Assembly (NCBI RefSeq): GCF_902806685.2
Contig: NC_048563.1
Span: 5,136,423 to 5,200,422, forward strand
Source: Maniola hyperantus
Taxonomy: Eukaryota > Arthropoda > Insecta > Lepidoptera > Nymphalidae
Reading direction: 5' to 3'
DNA: 64,000 nucleotides
Shown: piece by piece, positions 29,904 to 41,400 of the stretch
Layout: each line of letters starts with the position of its first letter
Numbering within the stretch: the first letter of the stretch is position 1
Notes under the pieces: model-generated
Database searches by the model: none
What the model was told of the DNA's origin: nothing
The model's input: only the letters and a program-made list of their open reading frames with translations
Program-made: the position numbers and the translations under genes

Positions 29904-30064
29904 TGCTGCAAACCAAAACATATCTGAATATACAGGGTGTAACCAGAACGCTAGCAAAAACGACAGTACGAGAGAATCATTTATTTAAAATAAAACAACT
30001 AATTAATCAATCACGTTTTCAAAATGACCGCCGTTAGCAGTTATACAGGCTAGGGCTCTGAACG

Positions 30065-30207
30065 CAGTGGCGTGCAGCTCATAGAAGCATAAACACACTG
30101 CTTACCCTCATTGTAATAAATCAATGCTTATTTTTCATTATAACCTGCCGTAAAATAAGTTCATACCTAAATGCATACCCTGGCTGGAACTCCTGTGCAC
30201 GCCACTG
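30065..30207. mobile_element. hAT-like non-autonomous element with 8 bp target duplication
   Basis: CAGTGGCGTGCAGC and GTGCACGCCACTG ends, flanked on both sides by TCTGAACG (30057-30064, 30208-30215). Same family as 27647-27790. Confidence 0.9.
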
Positions 30208-31104
30208 TCTGAACGACATCCTTTGGGTAGTTATTCATAATTTAGAAAGATTTCCTGATATTTCTGTAGCATTGATCCTCTCTTTTAGTACTATCGACAC
30301 AGCATAAACTTTTTGTTTCATGTAGCCCCAAGAATTTATTATAGTTATCAAGTTTATACAGAAAATGTTTATTATTCTGATTACTGATAGTCTTTGTTTA
30401 TAACTAAACCATAATGTCATAATGTCCTAATTTAAATAGTTATAGATTTTTTACTAACAAATAGGTTTAAGTTTCGTGTAATTACTAACACTAATATTAA
30501 TAATTACTAACAATTAGGTTTAAGTTTCGTGTAATTACTAACACCAATATGATCCTTGTTGGTCGAAATAAAACATTTTTTTTTTTTTTTTATAATACCC
30601 CTTGCCTTGCAAGTTGCAAGCCCACACAATCAATTACGAAAATAATGTACATCGACCTTTAGAAGGAGATAGCAGATTGGTAGGTATCGGTCTCTGTCGT
30701 TGAGTGAGATCGACAAAACGTCACATAGCCTCACATAGATGTGAGTGACAGAGACAATTTTCTGCCGCGTACTGTAAAGAGACGCACTAACTAATATGCG
30801 GCCTATACGATCTTGTTACCGGGATCTTCCAATGAAATCATAATACGAGTTAAAGATCAACTCCATGAAGGTTTAAAGCGCCGGGCAAATCGTGTTGCTC
30901 GCATATCTTCCAGACGGTTCCTGTGATTTGAATATCTTAAAACTTTTAGGCAAACAAGTGTTCGGAATGACGACCATTTTGCCAATTTCTTCTTTGTTCC
31001 AAGTTTCGCAATATCAACAACCGCCAATAAAGAAAATATGCTGAGTACAGAATTAGTTAAGTAGGTAAGACTTAAATTCATTATCATTAATGTAGATGCA
31101 GAAA
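30208..31104. other. Spacer upstream of the GTSF1-type gene, no gene recognised
   Basis: AT-rich to 30600 with a poly-T run at 30574-30591. 30640-30790 is an inverted-repeat element (CGGTCTCTGTCGTTGAGTGA with GTGAGTGACAGAGAC) related to 43600-43760. No coding exon could be supported, though a 5' exon of the GTSF1-type gene should lie somewhere beyond 29905. Confidence 0.4.
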
Positions 31105-31320
31105 CTAAATATATAAAATGAAAAGGTGACTGACTGACTGATCTATCAACGCACAGCTCAAACTACTGGACGGATCGGGTTGAAATTTGGCATGCAGATA
31201 GCTGTTATGACGTAGGCATCCGCTAAGAAAGGATATTTGAAAATTCAACCCCTAAGGGGGTGAAATAGGCGTTTGAAATTTGTGTAGTCCACGCGGACGA
31301 AGACGCGAGCATAAGCTAGT
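31105..31320 (+). mobile_element. Helitron-like repeat (GACTGACTGACTGATC type)
   Basis: TATATAAAATGAAAAGGTGA to AAGACGCGAGCATAAGCTAG, with CGGATCGGGTTGAAATTTGG. Confidence 0.8.
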
Positions 31321-33053
31321 GAAGTATATAAATGAGGTATCTAAAGTGAATAACATGACTATCGTGAATCGTGATCGAAAGTTATTGTTCATAAAATCTT
31401 AATGGCCGTTAGTAGTTAGTTTCAACAAAATAGCACATGCAGTCTAGTTAATACTAAGAATCGCTGCGTGGCATATCTTTGGGACGATTAAAATGACGGT
31501 GTTAATGATACATACCTAATAACTTGCTTGGTTTCCACTAAAGTTAGTTTCAATTTTGCAGCAGAAAGAAAATTAACACAATACGTCTCGCTAGCAGGAT
31601 CACTTCCATGAGAAAAAGCCGGGTCTTTTCACTCAGTACATTTTAGCCACAGTACAAAATCGCACAGGGTACATTGACTCAGACTTAGCTCGACAGATGG
31701 CACTAGTAGTAAGTTTTGTTGCCAACCACGCGCAACAGGTGGCACTACTTGTAAATTTTGTGGCCGGTCAGCAGTGTGACCGTTTGTGGCAGATTTCTGC
31801 CATTTGGGCAGATTTGGCTCCTAAATTTTTGAAAAAGCTGACGATTTAACAAAGTGGTAGATTGTGGCAGATTTCAAGGAAATCCTTATTATTTTTCTAA
31901 TCTATCGCCCCACTTATCTTATCTTATTATTTTTCTAATCTATCGCCACACTCACGCACACACAGTTAAAGTATCAATTATTAATCTTGGCAATCTATTT
32001 TCGTCCTTATTCAAGCAATTAGCAAGAAGTGAAATGTAAAAATTCTTAAATGTGATGGATGAATGCAATAAAAAAATATATGAAAAGACATTGCTATGCT
32101 AGGAGAGTCAGACTCAGAATAATATTAATAATTAATTAAAAAGCAAATTCGTAACGTTTTTTTTTCTTTTTAAAAATTACACGGTAATTTACACGGTATT
32201 CTTTTAGCTCATCCACCGTAATTTAATCAAGAAACACCGTATTTTTAACCTTACAACACGGTAATTCTTGATTTACATATGGAAACACTGGCACAGTCAC
32301 AAATTGTCAAGTCTGTGGTCTGTGTCTATTAAAAATTATTTATTTTCAACCACTTTTTTCCGAGGTTTTCCATTATATCAAGGTGTTTATGTGATATTTT
32401 CCAACGACTTGACTTTGTTAGTTGGATTTTGGTGATTCTGTTATAGTGAAGTGACTTGTGCTTTATTTTGAACTCTGACAACTCTACCGAGCAACTTTCT
32501 TTATTTCTTTGTACCTCTTCAGCTATTCGAAACTGCAAAGTATGGATTTACAGTGCATTGTGCTGATCTGGATGTGATGGAAAAAGCCATAAAACAAGAA
32601 AAAAGAAGAGCTCTATAAGTACCTAACTAATATAACCCCGACTACGTTTCTCGGACTACGATTTGCTGTAATAACAGAAATAAAGTGTGTGCCCAGTTAT
32701 AAAAATAAATAAAAGATTATTACCTTATTTATGTGTTTTATTGAAATTAACCATAGAAAAATAGAAATAAAAGAAAATTTAAAACCTATATATAGGTACC
32801 TATCTAGGTAGCGTATATACTGTACCTATAGGGATTAGTATATATAGCAGATCCTGTAGTTGCAACTTAGCTCAATAGATGGCGTTACCAAAAAATAGGG
32901 ACTGATGACTCTATACCCGTATATTCAATGTACTCTGTGGAAAAAGCGAAAAACACAGTGTACATTGAATCCGAAAAAGCACAGGCCAAAGACCAATAGC
33001 ATATAGGAAAAAGTAAGCAGAAAAACCACAGAGAAAAACTCTATGCGGACATG
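31321..33053. other. AT-rich intergenic spacer, nothing recognised
   Basis: No long open frames or splice-bounded exons could be supported. Short repeated motifs such as AATCTATCGCC occur twice near 31900. Confidence 0.4.
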
Positions 33054-33058
33054 ATGCG

Positions 33059-33239
33059 TGTTGGAACTGGCTGTAAACTAAATTGTTTATATTTAAATGT
33101 TCTTATTCTTATTTTTTCTAAGAGTTTTTGTTTTACATTCGATGACATATTCACTGACTTCAAATATATATCTCAAACAGGACGTCCAAGTTTTTCTTTT
33201 TTACTGATATTTTTCCTATAAATTCTAAATATCCCAACG
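33059..33239 (+). repeat. LTR 1
   Basis: Shares GACGTCCAAGTTTTTCTTTT and CCTATAAATTCTAAATATCC with the other two. Last base G instead of A. Confidence 0.85.
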
Positions 33240-33788
33240 CGTTATCAGCACGAAGGGGCTCTAGGTGGAAAAATAAAAGTGGAAAAGTGGTATTAATTGT
33301 CCATTGTTGCTGTATTTGTTGCGTACAAGATTGGTTGTGAACAAGAAAAAATATTCTTTCCTACTTTAAAATGCGGAATTATTTCCTACATGACGACCTG
33401 TGGTTTGTGTTGATGGGTATCCAGAAGGAGATACGAACGCACGAGTAGAAATACAACCGCTGCATCAATGAAGGTGATTCTGTTCGTCATGCTTTCGCCC
33501 TCTGGTGGACTGTACAGTGTACATAGTTGATTGTACTGTTAATATTCCACCTAAGATGAATAGTGAAGATATTGCGTACGAGGTGCACTCTGACCGTCTG
33601 AGCAGGTATCAGCTCTGGCATATGGTTAGGACACTTGTGTCGCATAGGCATGAATTAATTGAACTTGAAGAATCATCAGGTAGTTTAGGTCTTGGTTTTT
33701 TTCTCATGTTAATTTTTTTTTTCTTGTTCCTGTGTGTTAATATTTTATGTTAAGTTTTTTTTGTAAGACAATTTAGTTTAAAGGGGGA

Positions 33789-33959
33789 TGTTGGAACTGG
33801 CTGTAAACTAATTTGTTTATATTTAAATATATTCTTATTTTTATTTTTACGTTTTACGTTCGATGACTTATTAACTTACTTCAAATATATATCTCAAACA
33901 GGACGTCCAAGTTTTTCTTTTTACTGATATTTTTCCTATAAATTCTAAATATCCCAACA
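33789..33959 (+). repeat. LTR 2 (shared, middle)
   Basis: Slightly shorter than the outer LTRs: it lacks the TTTTTCTAAGAG stretch. Preceded by the polypurine AAAGGGGGA. Confidence 0.85.
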
Positions 33960-34518
33960 CGTTATCAGCACGAAGGGCTCTAGGTGGAAAAATAAAAGTG
34001 GAAAAGTGGTATTAATTGTCCATAGTTGCTTTATTTGTTGCGAACAAGAAAAATCGTATTTAGATATTTTCCTTTCCAAATGTCAAAAATAGAGAAGGAT
34101 ATCCCACTTGGAAATTTAAAATTATTAAATTATTTGCTACATGAGAACCTGTGGTTTCCTATTGATGGGTATCCAGAAGGAGATACGACCGCTGCATCAA
34201 TGAAGGTGATTCTGTTCGTCATGCTTTCGCCCTGTGGTGGACTGTACAGTGTACATAGTTGATTGTACTGTTAATATTCCACCTAAGATGAATAGTGAAG
34301 ATATTGCGTACGAGGTGCACTCTGACCGTCTGAGCAGGTATCAGCTCTGGCATATGGTTAGGACACTTATGTCGCATAGGCATGAATCAATTGAACTAAA
34401 AGAATCATCAGGTAGTTTAGGTCTTAGTTTTTTCTCGTTAGTTTTTTTTTTTCTTGTTCCTGTGTATTAATATTTTATGTTGAGTTTTTTTTGTAAGACA
34501 ATTTAGTTTAAAGGGGGA

Positions 34519-34701
34519 TGTTGGAACTGGCTGTAAACTAAATTGTTTATATTTAAATATGTTCTTATTCTTATTTTTTCTAAGAGTTTTTGTTTTACAT
34601 TCGATGACATATTCACTGACTTCAAATATATATCTCAAACAGGACGTCCAAGTTTTTCTTTTTTACTGATATTTTTCCTATAAATTCTAAATATCCCAAC
34701 A
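34519..34701 (+). repeat. LTR 3
   Basis: Closest to LTR 1, ends CCCAACA, then the target duplication ATGCG. Confidence 0.85.
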
Positions 34702-35442
34702 ATGCGGACTGCGGAGAAAACTGGAAAAGGAAAAAGTGAAAACACAGAATACAGACCAATAACATAGACGCAGAGCATAGACGTTAATTTAAAAAGTATT
34801 ACCAAAGATTATGTACCTAATCACTACGTGATTTAATCTCGGAAGAATACAAAACTTGGGTTGGTGCATAGAGATATTGGTATGGGTGGGTTGGTAACTC
34901 ACCAAAGAATTTTTATGTACTACTTCGTAATGTAACTAACTAACTATCTGTTGTCTCAAGTTAAGATTTGGCTAGAAATAAATGGGAGTCGATTAAGTTT
35001 GTCGATTAACACAGTAAATAAAACTAAAAAATTTTAAGAATTTATTTCACAAGTCGACCCAAAAGGCAACAAAATTTTGCTCTTCCATGATATAAAACAA
35101 GCCCCCCGATTGTGTAAGAAAATGTATTCATCGTTATCGTAATCGTCAACAAATTCTGCCCTTTCATTGGTTGATTCGCTGTTTACATTTTTTCACAGCA
35201 TAAAGCTTATAAAAGTAAATTAGCGACGAAAGCACTAGAATCCAGAGCTGTAAAGGTAGTCGATTTTTTTATTGTTATTTTCCAGTTTGATTCATGTCTC
35301 TGTGGTATCTGTGCATGACATGACATTTTCTGTGGTTTTGTACCACAGACCATGTATTTTTGTTTACGGCTATTTTTGTGTGATTTGTATTTTGTTGTTT
35401 TGCTATTAATTTAAAAACGCGAGCGATTTATATTTTGTAATA

Positions 35443-35495
35443 ATGGACGAGTTATTCAAAGATTCAGTGCATTTATCGAAAGGGATAAATATAAA
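35443..35495 (+). CDS. shu: shu exon 1: start codon and 17 residues
   Basis: ATG GAC GAG to ATA AA, donor GTAAGT, phase 2. First in-frame Met; the acidic/hydrophobic N terminus fits the family. Confidence 0.85.
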
Positions 35496-38400
35496 GTAAG
35501 TGTGCAAATCCGTAAGTATTATGTTATAAGTACCCGCAACTTCGTCCGCGTGGGTTTCAGATTTTTGAAATTGCCGTTAGAACTCTTAATTTTCCGTGAT
35601 AAAAAGTATCCTACATCAGTCTCCGAGGTAAGCAATCTCTGTGCCAAATTTCATCAAGATCGGTAGGGCGATTGTCTAAAACCTGCATCAATCATTATTA
35701 CAATCTCAATTGTTCTGATTGGCTGAATTTGTACGATTCTTGTTGCAACAATGCATTGTGGCCAATAGTGAGCGAGCATTAACCAATCAGAGATGATTGC
35801 GATCGTGACATTGTAGCTGTCAAACAACCGCGGTAGAGCCACTAGGGCGATTGTCTAAAACCTGCATCAATCATTATTACACTCTCAATTGTTCTGATTG
35901 GCTGAATTTGTGCGATTCTTGTTGCAACAATGCATTGTGGCCCATAGTGAGCGAGCATTAACCAATCAGAGATGATTGCGATCGTGACATTGTAGCTGTC
36001 AAACAACCGCGGTAGGGCCACACGGTTCAGCCTGTAGGGCGATTGTCTAAAACCTGCATCAATCATTATTACAATCTCAATTGTTCTGATTGGCTGAATT
36101 TGTGCGATTCTTGTTGCAACAATGCATTGTGGCCAATAGTGAGCGAGCATTAACCAATCACAGATGATTGCGATCGTGACATTGTAGCTGTCAAACAACC
36201 GCGGTAGGGCCACTGTTGATTTGACACAGGAGATATTTTGCATTCTGGATTTTTATCACTAGAAGATGCCTATTCGCTCTTGTTTGACTGATCTAGGATA
36301 CTTTTTATCCTGGTAAAACAAAGAGTTCGAACCTCCTTTTCACGTTTCAACTGCTTATCTGATTTTGACAAAATTTGTTAAAGAGGTAACTTGCATCGTA
36401 GAGAATAGTTATAGGGTAAGTACCAAGGAGTGTCTGAGGGATTTTAGTAATCTAAATAGGTATATAAAAGAGAAAGCTGACTGACTGGAAGGAAGAATTT
36501 TTGAAAATTTGTCCGTCAAGAAAGGATTTTTGAAAATTCAACCCCTAAGGGGGTGAAATAGGGGTTTGAAGTTTGTGTAGTCCACGTGGACGAAGTTGCG
36601 AGCATAAGCTAGTTTTATATAACATCTGTCACTGGCTTTACTCACGTATTTAGTCGACGTTAGCCCGACTAGTTTCAAACCCATGTCGAGTCCTTGAAAA
36701 AGGACCCCGGAGAAATCACTCACAATGATATTGATATTTTGTCTCTTGCAGGGAGCTAATCAGCAAGCCGTCAGAGTTCCACATAGACTTGGACTTCAAG
36801 AAGAAGTCAATGGGGATGATGAATGGGTGTGATGATGATCTGTTACCTGACATGGATGATGATGATAATGATGACAGGTAATGGGTTTAAAAAAACTACC
36901 GGCCCCCAAATGGTAGCTTTCGAGAATAAAGTACAGTATAACAAGGCTCTTTTAGCACTTGAATGACATTCCGAACCTCATAAGGAAAAACAGAACCCAT
37001 AGGATCACTGTGTTGTCTCATGCCTGTCTGTCTATCAAGAAACCTACAGGGTACTTCCTGTTGACCTAGAAATTCGGCAGGAAGGTAGGTCTTATAGCTG
37101 ACATTAGGGTAAAATCAGAAAACCGTGAATTTGTGGTTACATCACACAAAAAAAAATTAAATTGTGGTCATGAACTAAAAATTAGTATTTTTAATTTTCG
37201 AAGTAAGATAACTATATCAAGTGGGGTATCATATGAAAGGGCTTTCACCTGTGCATTCTAAAACAGATGCATCATAGTTTTTGAATTATCGTGCAAAATG
37301 TCGAAAAAATATGATTGTAGTATGGAACCCTCGTTGCGCGAGCTTGACTCACACTTGGCCAGTTTTTTAATTAAAAAATGTTATTTCCTGTACGATGGTA
37401 CGGAACCCTTCGTGTGCAAGTCTGACTCGCACTTGACCAGTGATTTAATGAAATGTTACAGTGATGCAGAGGATGCCTTCAAAATTATAGAACGTTCTGC
37501 TGAGAACATGATGCTATCATGTCCTGAGTACCACTCCTTCAAGGACCTGGCTGCAAAGATGGTGGACTGCATACCATCCGGCGAAGTTAAAATGTTAATC
37601 ATAGAGGAAGGTGAGTCATCATCATCATCTAAATATATAATAGGAAAAGGTGACTGGCTGACTGACTGACTGATCTATCAACGCACAGTGTTACCTCTTA
37701 ATATCGTTGGTCCAATTTCCTTCTATACTATTAATATTTGTGCCAATTTGATCCTAAAGTAATAAAAAACCACCAAAAAATTTTCAAAAATTTTATACAA
37801 TCGATAAGTGCAATAAAAATGAATTTAAAAAAATGAATGGTGTTGCCAGAAAACATACGTCCCTTATTTTGTGGGTAAATTTAATTTTAAATTCACCTCG
37901 ATTATTTTGTAAAATAAAGAGATAGTTTTAAATAAAAGTAAACAAAAATGAGACAAAAAACCGCCAAAAGACAATTGTGAACCTATTATTTTTATTCTTT
38001 CTGTGTGACTGAGTATTTGATGTGACTTATATTATCAGAACATAACATATCTTAGAAATCCAACATCTGACCATCAAAAAGAGTTATTAATTACCTATTT
38101 TGAATAAATCATTTTACTTTGACTTTGACTTAACATATTGCATGCTAATAGGCAGAATTTGGCTGTACCTTTTTGTTTTTGTAACATCTTAACTGATTAC
38201 CCAGATTCGCAATAAAGAAATTTGTATTTGTAAAAAGAAAATGTTTGTAGGTGACGGGCCGCTGGTACCCGTGGACGCGATGGTCACCATACACCACGCG
38301 GCGTATTTCGAAAACGCCAAAATACCCTTCGACTCTACGCTCACTACGAATAGTCAAGCTCCATTGGTAAGTAACCTAACTAACTAGAGTTAATTCTAAA

Positions 38401-41400
38401 TAATATCTGTCCCGGCTGTACTCACGTGTGTAGCCGACGTTAGCCCGACTAGTTTCGAACCCATACGGGGTCCTTTTTCAAGGGAGTCCGTTCGCGCACG
38501 CGCCGCGGTTTTGACTGCGGGACGCACGTGCCGCTGCCCGTAGCGCCCGTTGTGAGGGTGGCTGGTAAATGCTAAAATAGAGTTAATTCATCTATATGTT
38601 ACCCGATTTCAGGACAAACTAGTTTTGCCTAGGCCTAGGCTAAACTAGTTCTTCCTGTACGCCATAGGATGAACTAGTTTAGGCTAGGCAAAACTAGTTT
38701 GTCCTAAGCCCGATAGGATAGACCAGTTTAGACTAGGCCAAACTAGTTGATCCTGATGTAAATTACAAAAAAACATTAGACAAACATTCTATTAACAAAT
38801 GTTTTACTTTGCAAAAGACAGAGGCTAGGTCGACGTTTTATTTTCAAAAAAAATTAGAGATCCCTTCGAAAATTGCAATAAAGTGAAAAAAGTCCATTTA
38901 GATCTTCCTCTTGAATCACTGTATCTATTGATGATCTCTCTTGATCTCATCTTTCCAGCGTATGCGCCTAGGCTGTAAGAAGTTCATACCAGGTCTGGAA
39001 ATAGGCTTGACAATGGTGAAAGGCCCTAAAGCGAGATTTCTCCTCCTGGTAGAGCCCAGTATGGCGTGGGGGCGTCAGGGGGTATTCCCCCGCATCAGAC
39101 CTGAGCCGGCACTCTTCGTGATTGTACTGTACCAAGTTGAAGATACCCAGGCCGCCGCTAGGTGAGTAAACGTTGACACTGGTCAAAGGCCATGAAACGT
39201 GATTTCTTCTTGTGGAGCCCAGTATGGCGTGGGGGCGTCAGGGGGTATTCCCCCGCATCAGATCTGAGCCGGCGCTTTTCGTGATTGTACTGTACCAAGT
39301 TGAAGATACCCAGGCCGCTGCTAGGTGAGTAGACCTTGACAATAGTGAAAGGTCCTAAAGCGAGATTTCTCCTCCTCGTGGAGCCCAGTATGGCGTGGGG
39401 GCGTCAGGGGGTATTCCCCCGCATCAGACCTGAGCCGGCGCTCTTCGTGATTGTACTGTACCAAGTTGAAGATACCCAGGCCGCTGCTAGGTGAGTAGAC
39501 CTTGACAATAGTGAAAGGTCCTAAAGCGAGATTTCTCCTCCTCGTGGAGCCCAGTATGGCGTGGGGGCGTCAGGGGGTATTCCCCCGCATCAGACCTGAG
39601 CCGGCGCTCTTCGTGATTGTACTGTACCAAGTTGAAGATACCCAGGCCGCTGCTAGGTGAGTAGACCTTGACAATAGTGAAAGGTCCTAAAGCGAGATTT
39701 CTCCTCCTGGTGGAGCCCAGTATGGCGTGGGGGCGTCAGGGGGTATTCCCCCGCATCAGACCTGAGCCGGCGTTCTTCGTGATTGTGTTGTACCAAGTTG
39801 AAGATACCCAGGCCGCCGCTAGGTGAGTAAACGTTGACACTGGTCAAAGGCCATGAAACGTGATTTCTTTTTGTAGAGCCCAGTATGACGTGGGGGCGTC
39901 AGAGGGTATTTCCCCGCATCAGACCTGAGCCGGCGCTCTTCGTGATTGTACTGTACCAAGTTGAAGATACCCAGGCCGCTGCTAGGTGAGTAGACCTTGA
40001 CAACGGCTTAGCATTTGCTGGAGCTTAGTATGGCGTATAGGGGAGAGAATATTCCCTGCATCAGACCTGAGCCGGCGTTCTTCGTGATTGTACTGTACCA
40101 AGTTGAAGATACCCAGGCCGCCGCTAGGTGAGTAAACGTTGACACTGGTCAAAGGCCATGAAACGTGATTTCTTCTTGTAGAGCCCAGTATGACGTGGGG
40201 GCGTCAGAGGGTATTTCCCCGCATCAGACCTGAACCGGCGCTCTTCGTGATTGTACTGTACCAAGTTGAAGATACCCAGGCCGCCGCTAGGTGAGTAGAT
40301 CTTGACAACGGCTTAGCATTTGCTGGAGCTTAGTATGGCGTATAGGGGAGAGAATATTCCCTCCATCAGACCTGAGCCGGCGCTCTTCGTGATTGTGTTG
40401 TACCAAGTTGAAGATACCCAGGCCGCCGCTAGGTGAGTAGATCTTGACAACGGCTTAGCATTTGCTGGAGCTTAGTATGGCGTATAGGGGAGAGAATATT
40501 CCCTCCATCAGACCTGAGCCGGCGCTCTTCGTGATTGTGTTGTACCAAGTTGAAGATACCCAGGCCGCCGCTAGGTGAGTAGACATTGACAATGATGAAA
40601 GGTCTTCTTGTGGCGCCCAGTATGGCGTAGGGGCGTCAAGGGGTATTCCTCCACATCAGACCTTAGGCGACGCTTTTTGTGATTGTGTTGAGATTTCTTG
40701 GGATAATAGTGCGGTGGGTTCACAGATCCCTCCCCATACAACTCGACTAAGGCAACGAGATTTTGTTGACAAACTTTATCTAAACATTAAAAGGAAAAGG
40801 TGACTGACTGACTGATCTATCAACGCTCAAACTACTGGAAGGATGCAGGTAGCTATTATGAGGTAGACATCTGCTGAGAAAAGATGTTTGAAAATTCATC
40901 CCCTAAGGGGTTTGAAATTTGAGTAGTCCACGCGGATCAAGTCGCGGGCATAAGTTAGTAAATTTACTAAATTATAAGTTTTTTTTTAAATTTCCAGATT
41001 CAACGACCTACCCTCGGAGGAACAAAAGAAATTCGAGGTGACGATAAATACTGTGACGTCACTGCACAGTCATGCAAAACACCTTTTCTCTAAAGGGAAG
41101 TACGCTGCAGCCGTCAAAGACTACCAGCAGTCCATATCTATATTGAACATATCACAGACAGACGACGAAACAGAACAAAAAGAAATAAAAAAATTAAAAG
41201 TCAACTCTTCCGTCAACCTGTGTGTGTGTTATTATAAACTAAATAAACCTAAATATATACTGAACATTTGTAATAACCTTGACTATATAATTGATATTGA
41301 AACTCATTGTAAAGCGCTTTTTTATTATGGCAGAGCGTACGAAATGTTAGGAAAACATGAGGAAGCAGTCAAATATTACAAAAAAGCACTAAAATTAGAA

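Larger units (their letters stand above)
33059..34701 (+). mobile_element. Tandem LTR element: LTR-internal-LTR-internal-LTR
   Basis: Three LTRs (33059-33239, 33789-33959, 34519-34701) start TGTTGGAACTGGCTGTAAAC and end CCCAACA or CCCAACG. Internal parts start CGTTATCAGCACGAAGG (likely primer-binding site) and end AAAGGGGGA (polypurine tract). ATGCG flanks the whole unit (33054-33058, 34702-34706). TG..CA ends with a 5 bp duplication fit Ty1/copia-type elements. Internal parts are only about 550 bases with short open frames, so polymerase genes are deleted and this copy cannot move by itself. Confidence 0.88.

Noticed and set aside
33505..34470. Repeated 78-82-residue open frames starting near the LTRs
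   Set aside because: Remnants within the deleted LTR-element interior; identical in both copies and not a host gene.
35842..36243. 133-residue minus-strand open frame
   Set aside because: Translation of the tandem 178 bp repeat; the same peptide recurs in each unit.
38968..39847. Minus-strand open frames with a repeated MTSVNVYSPSGG start
   Set aside because: Antisense shadows of shu exon 5 and its tandem copies.
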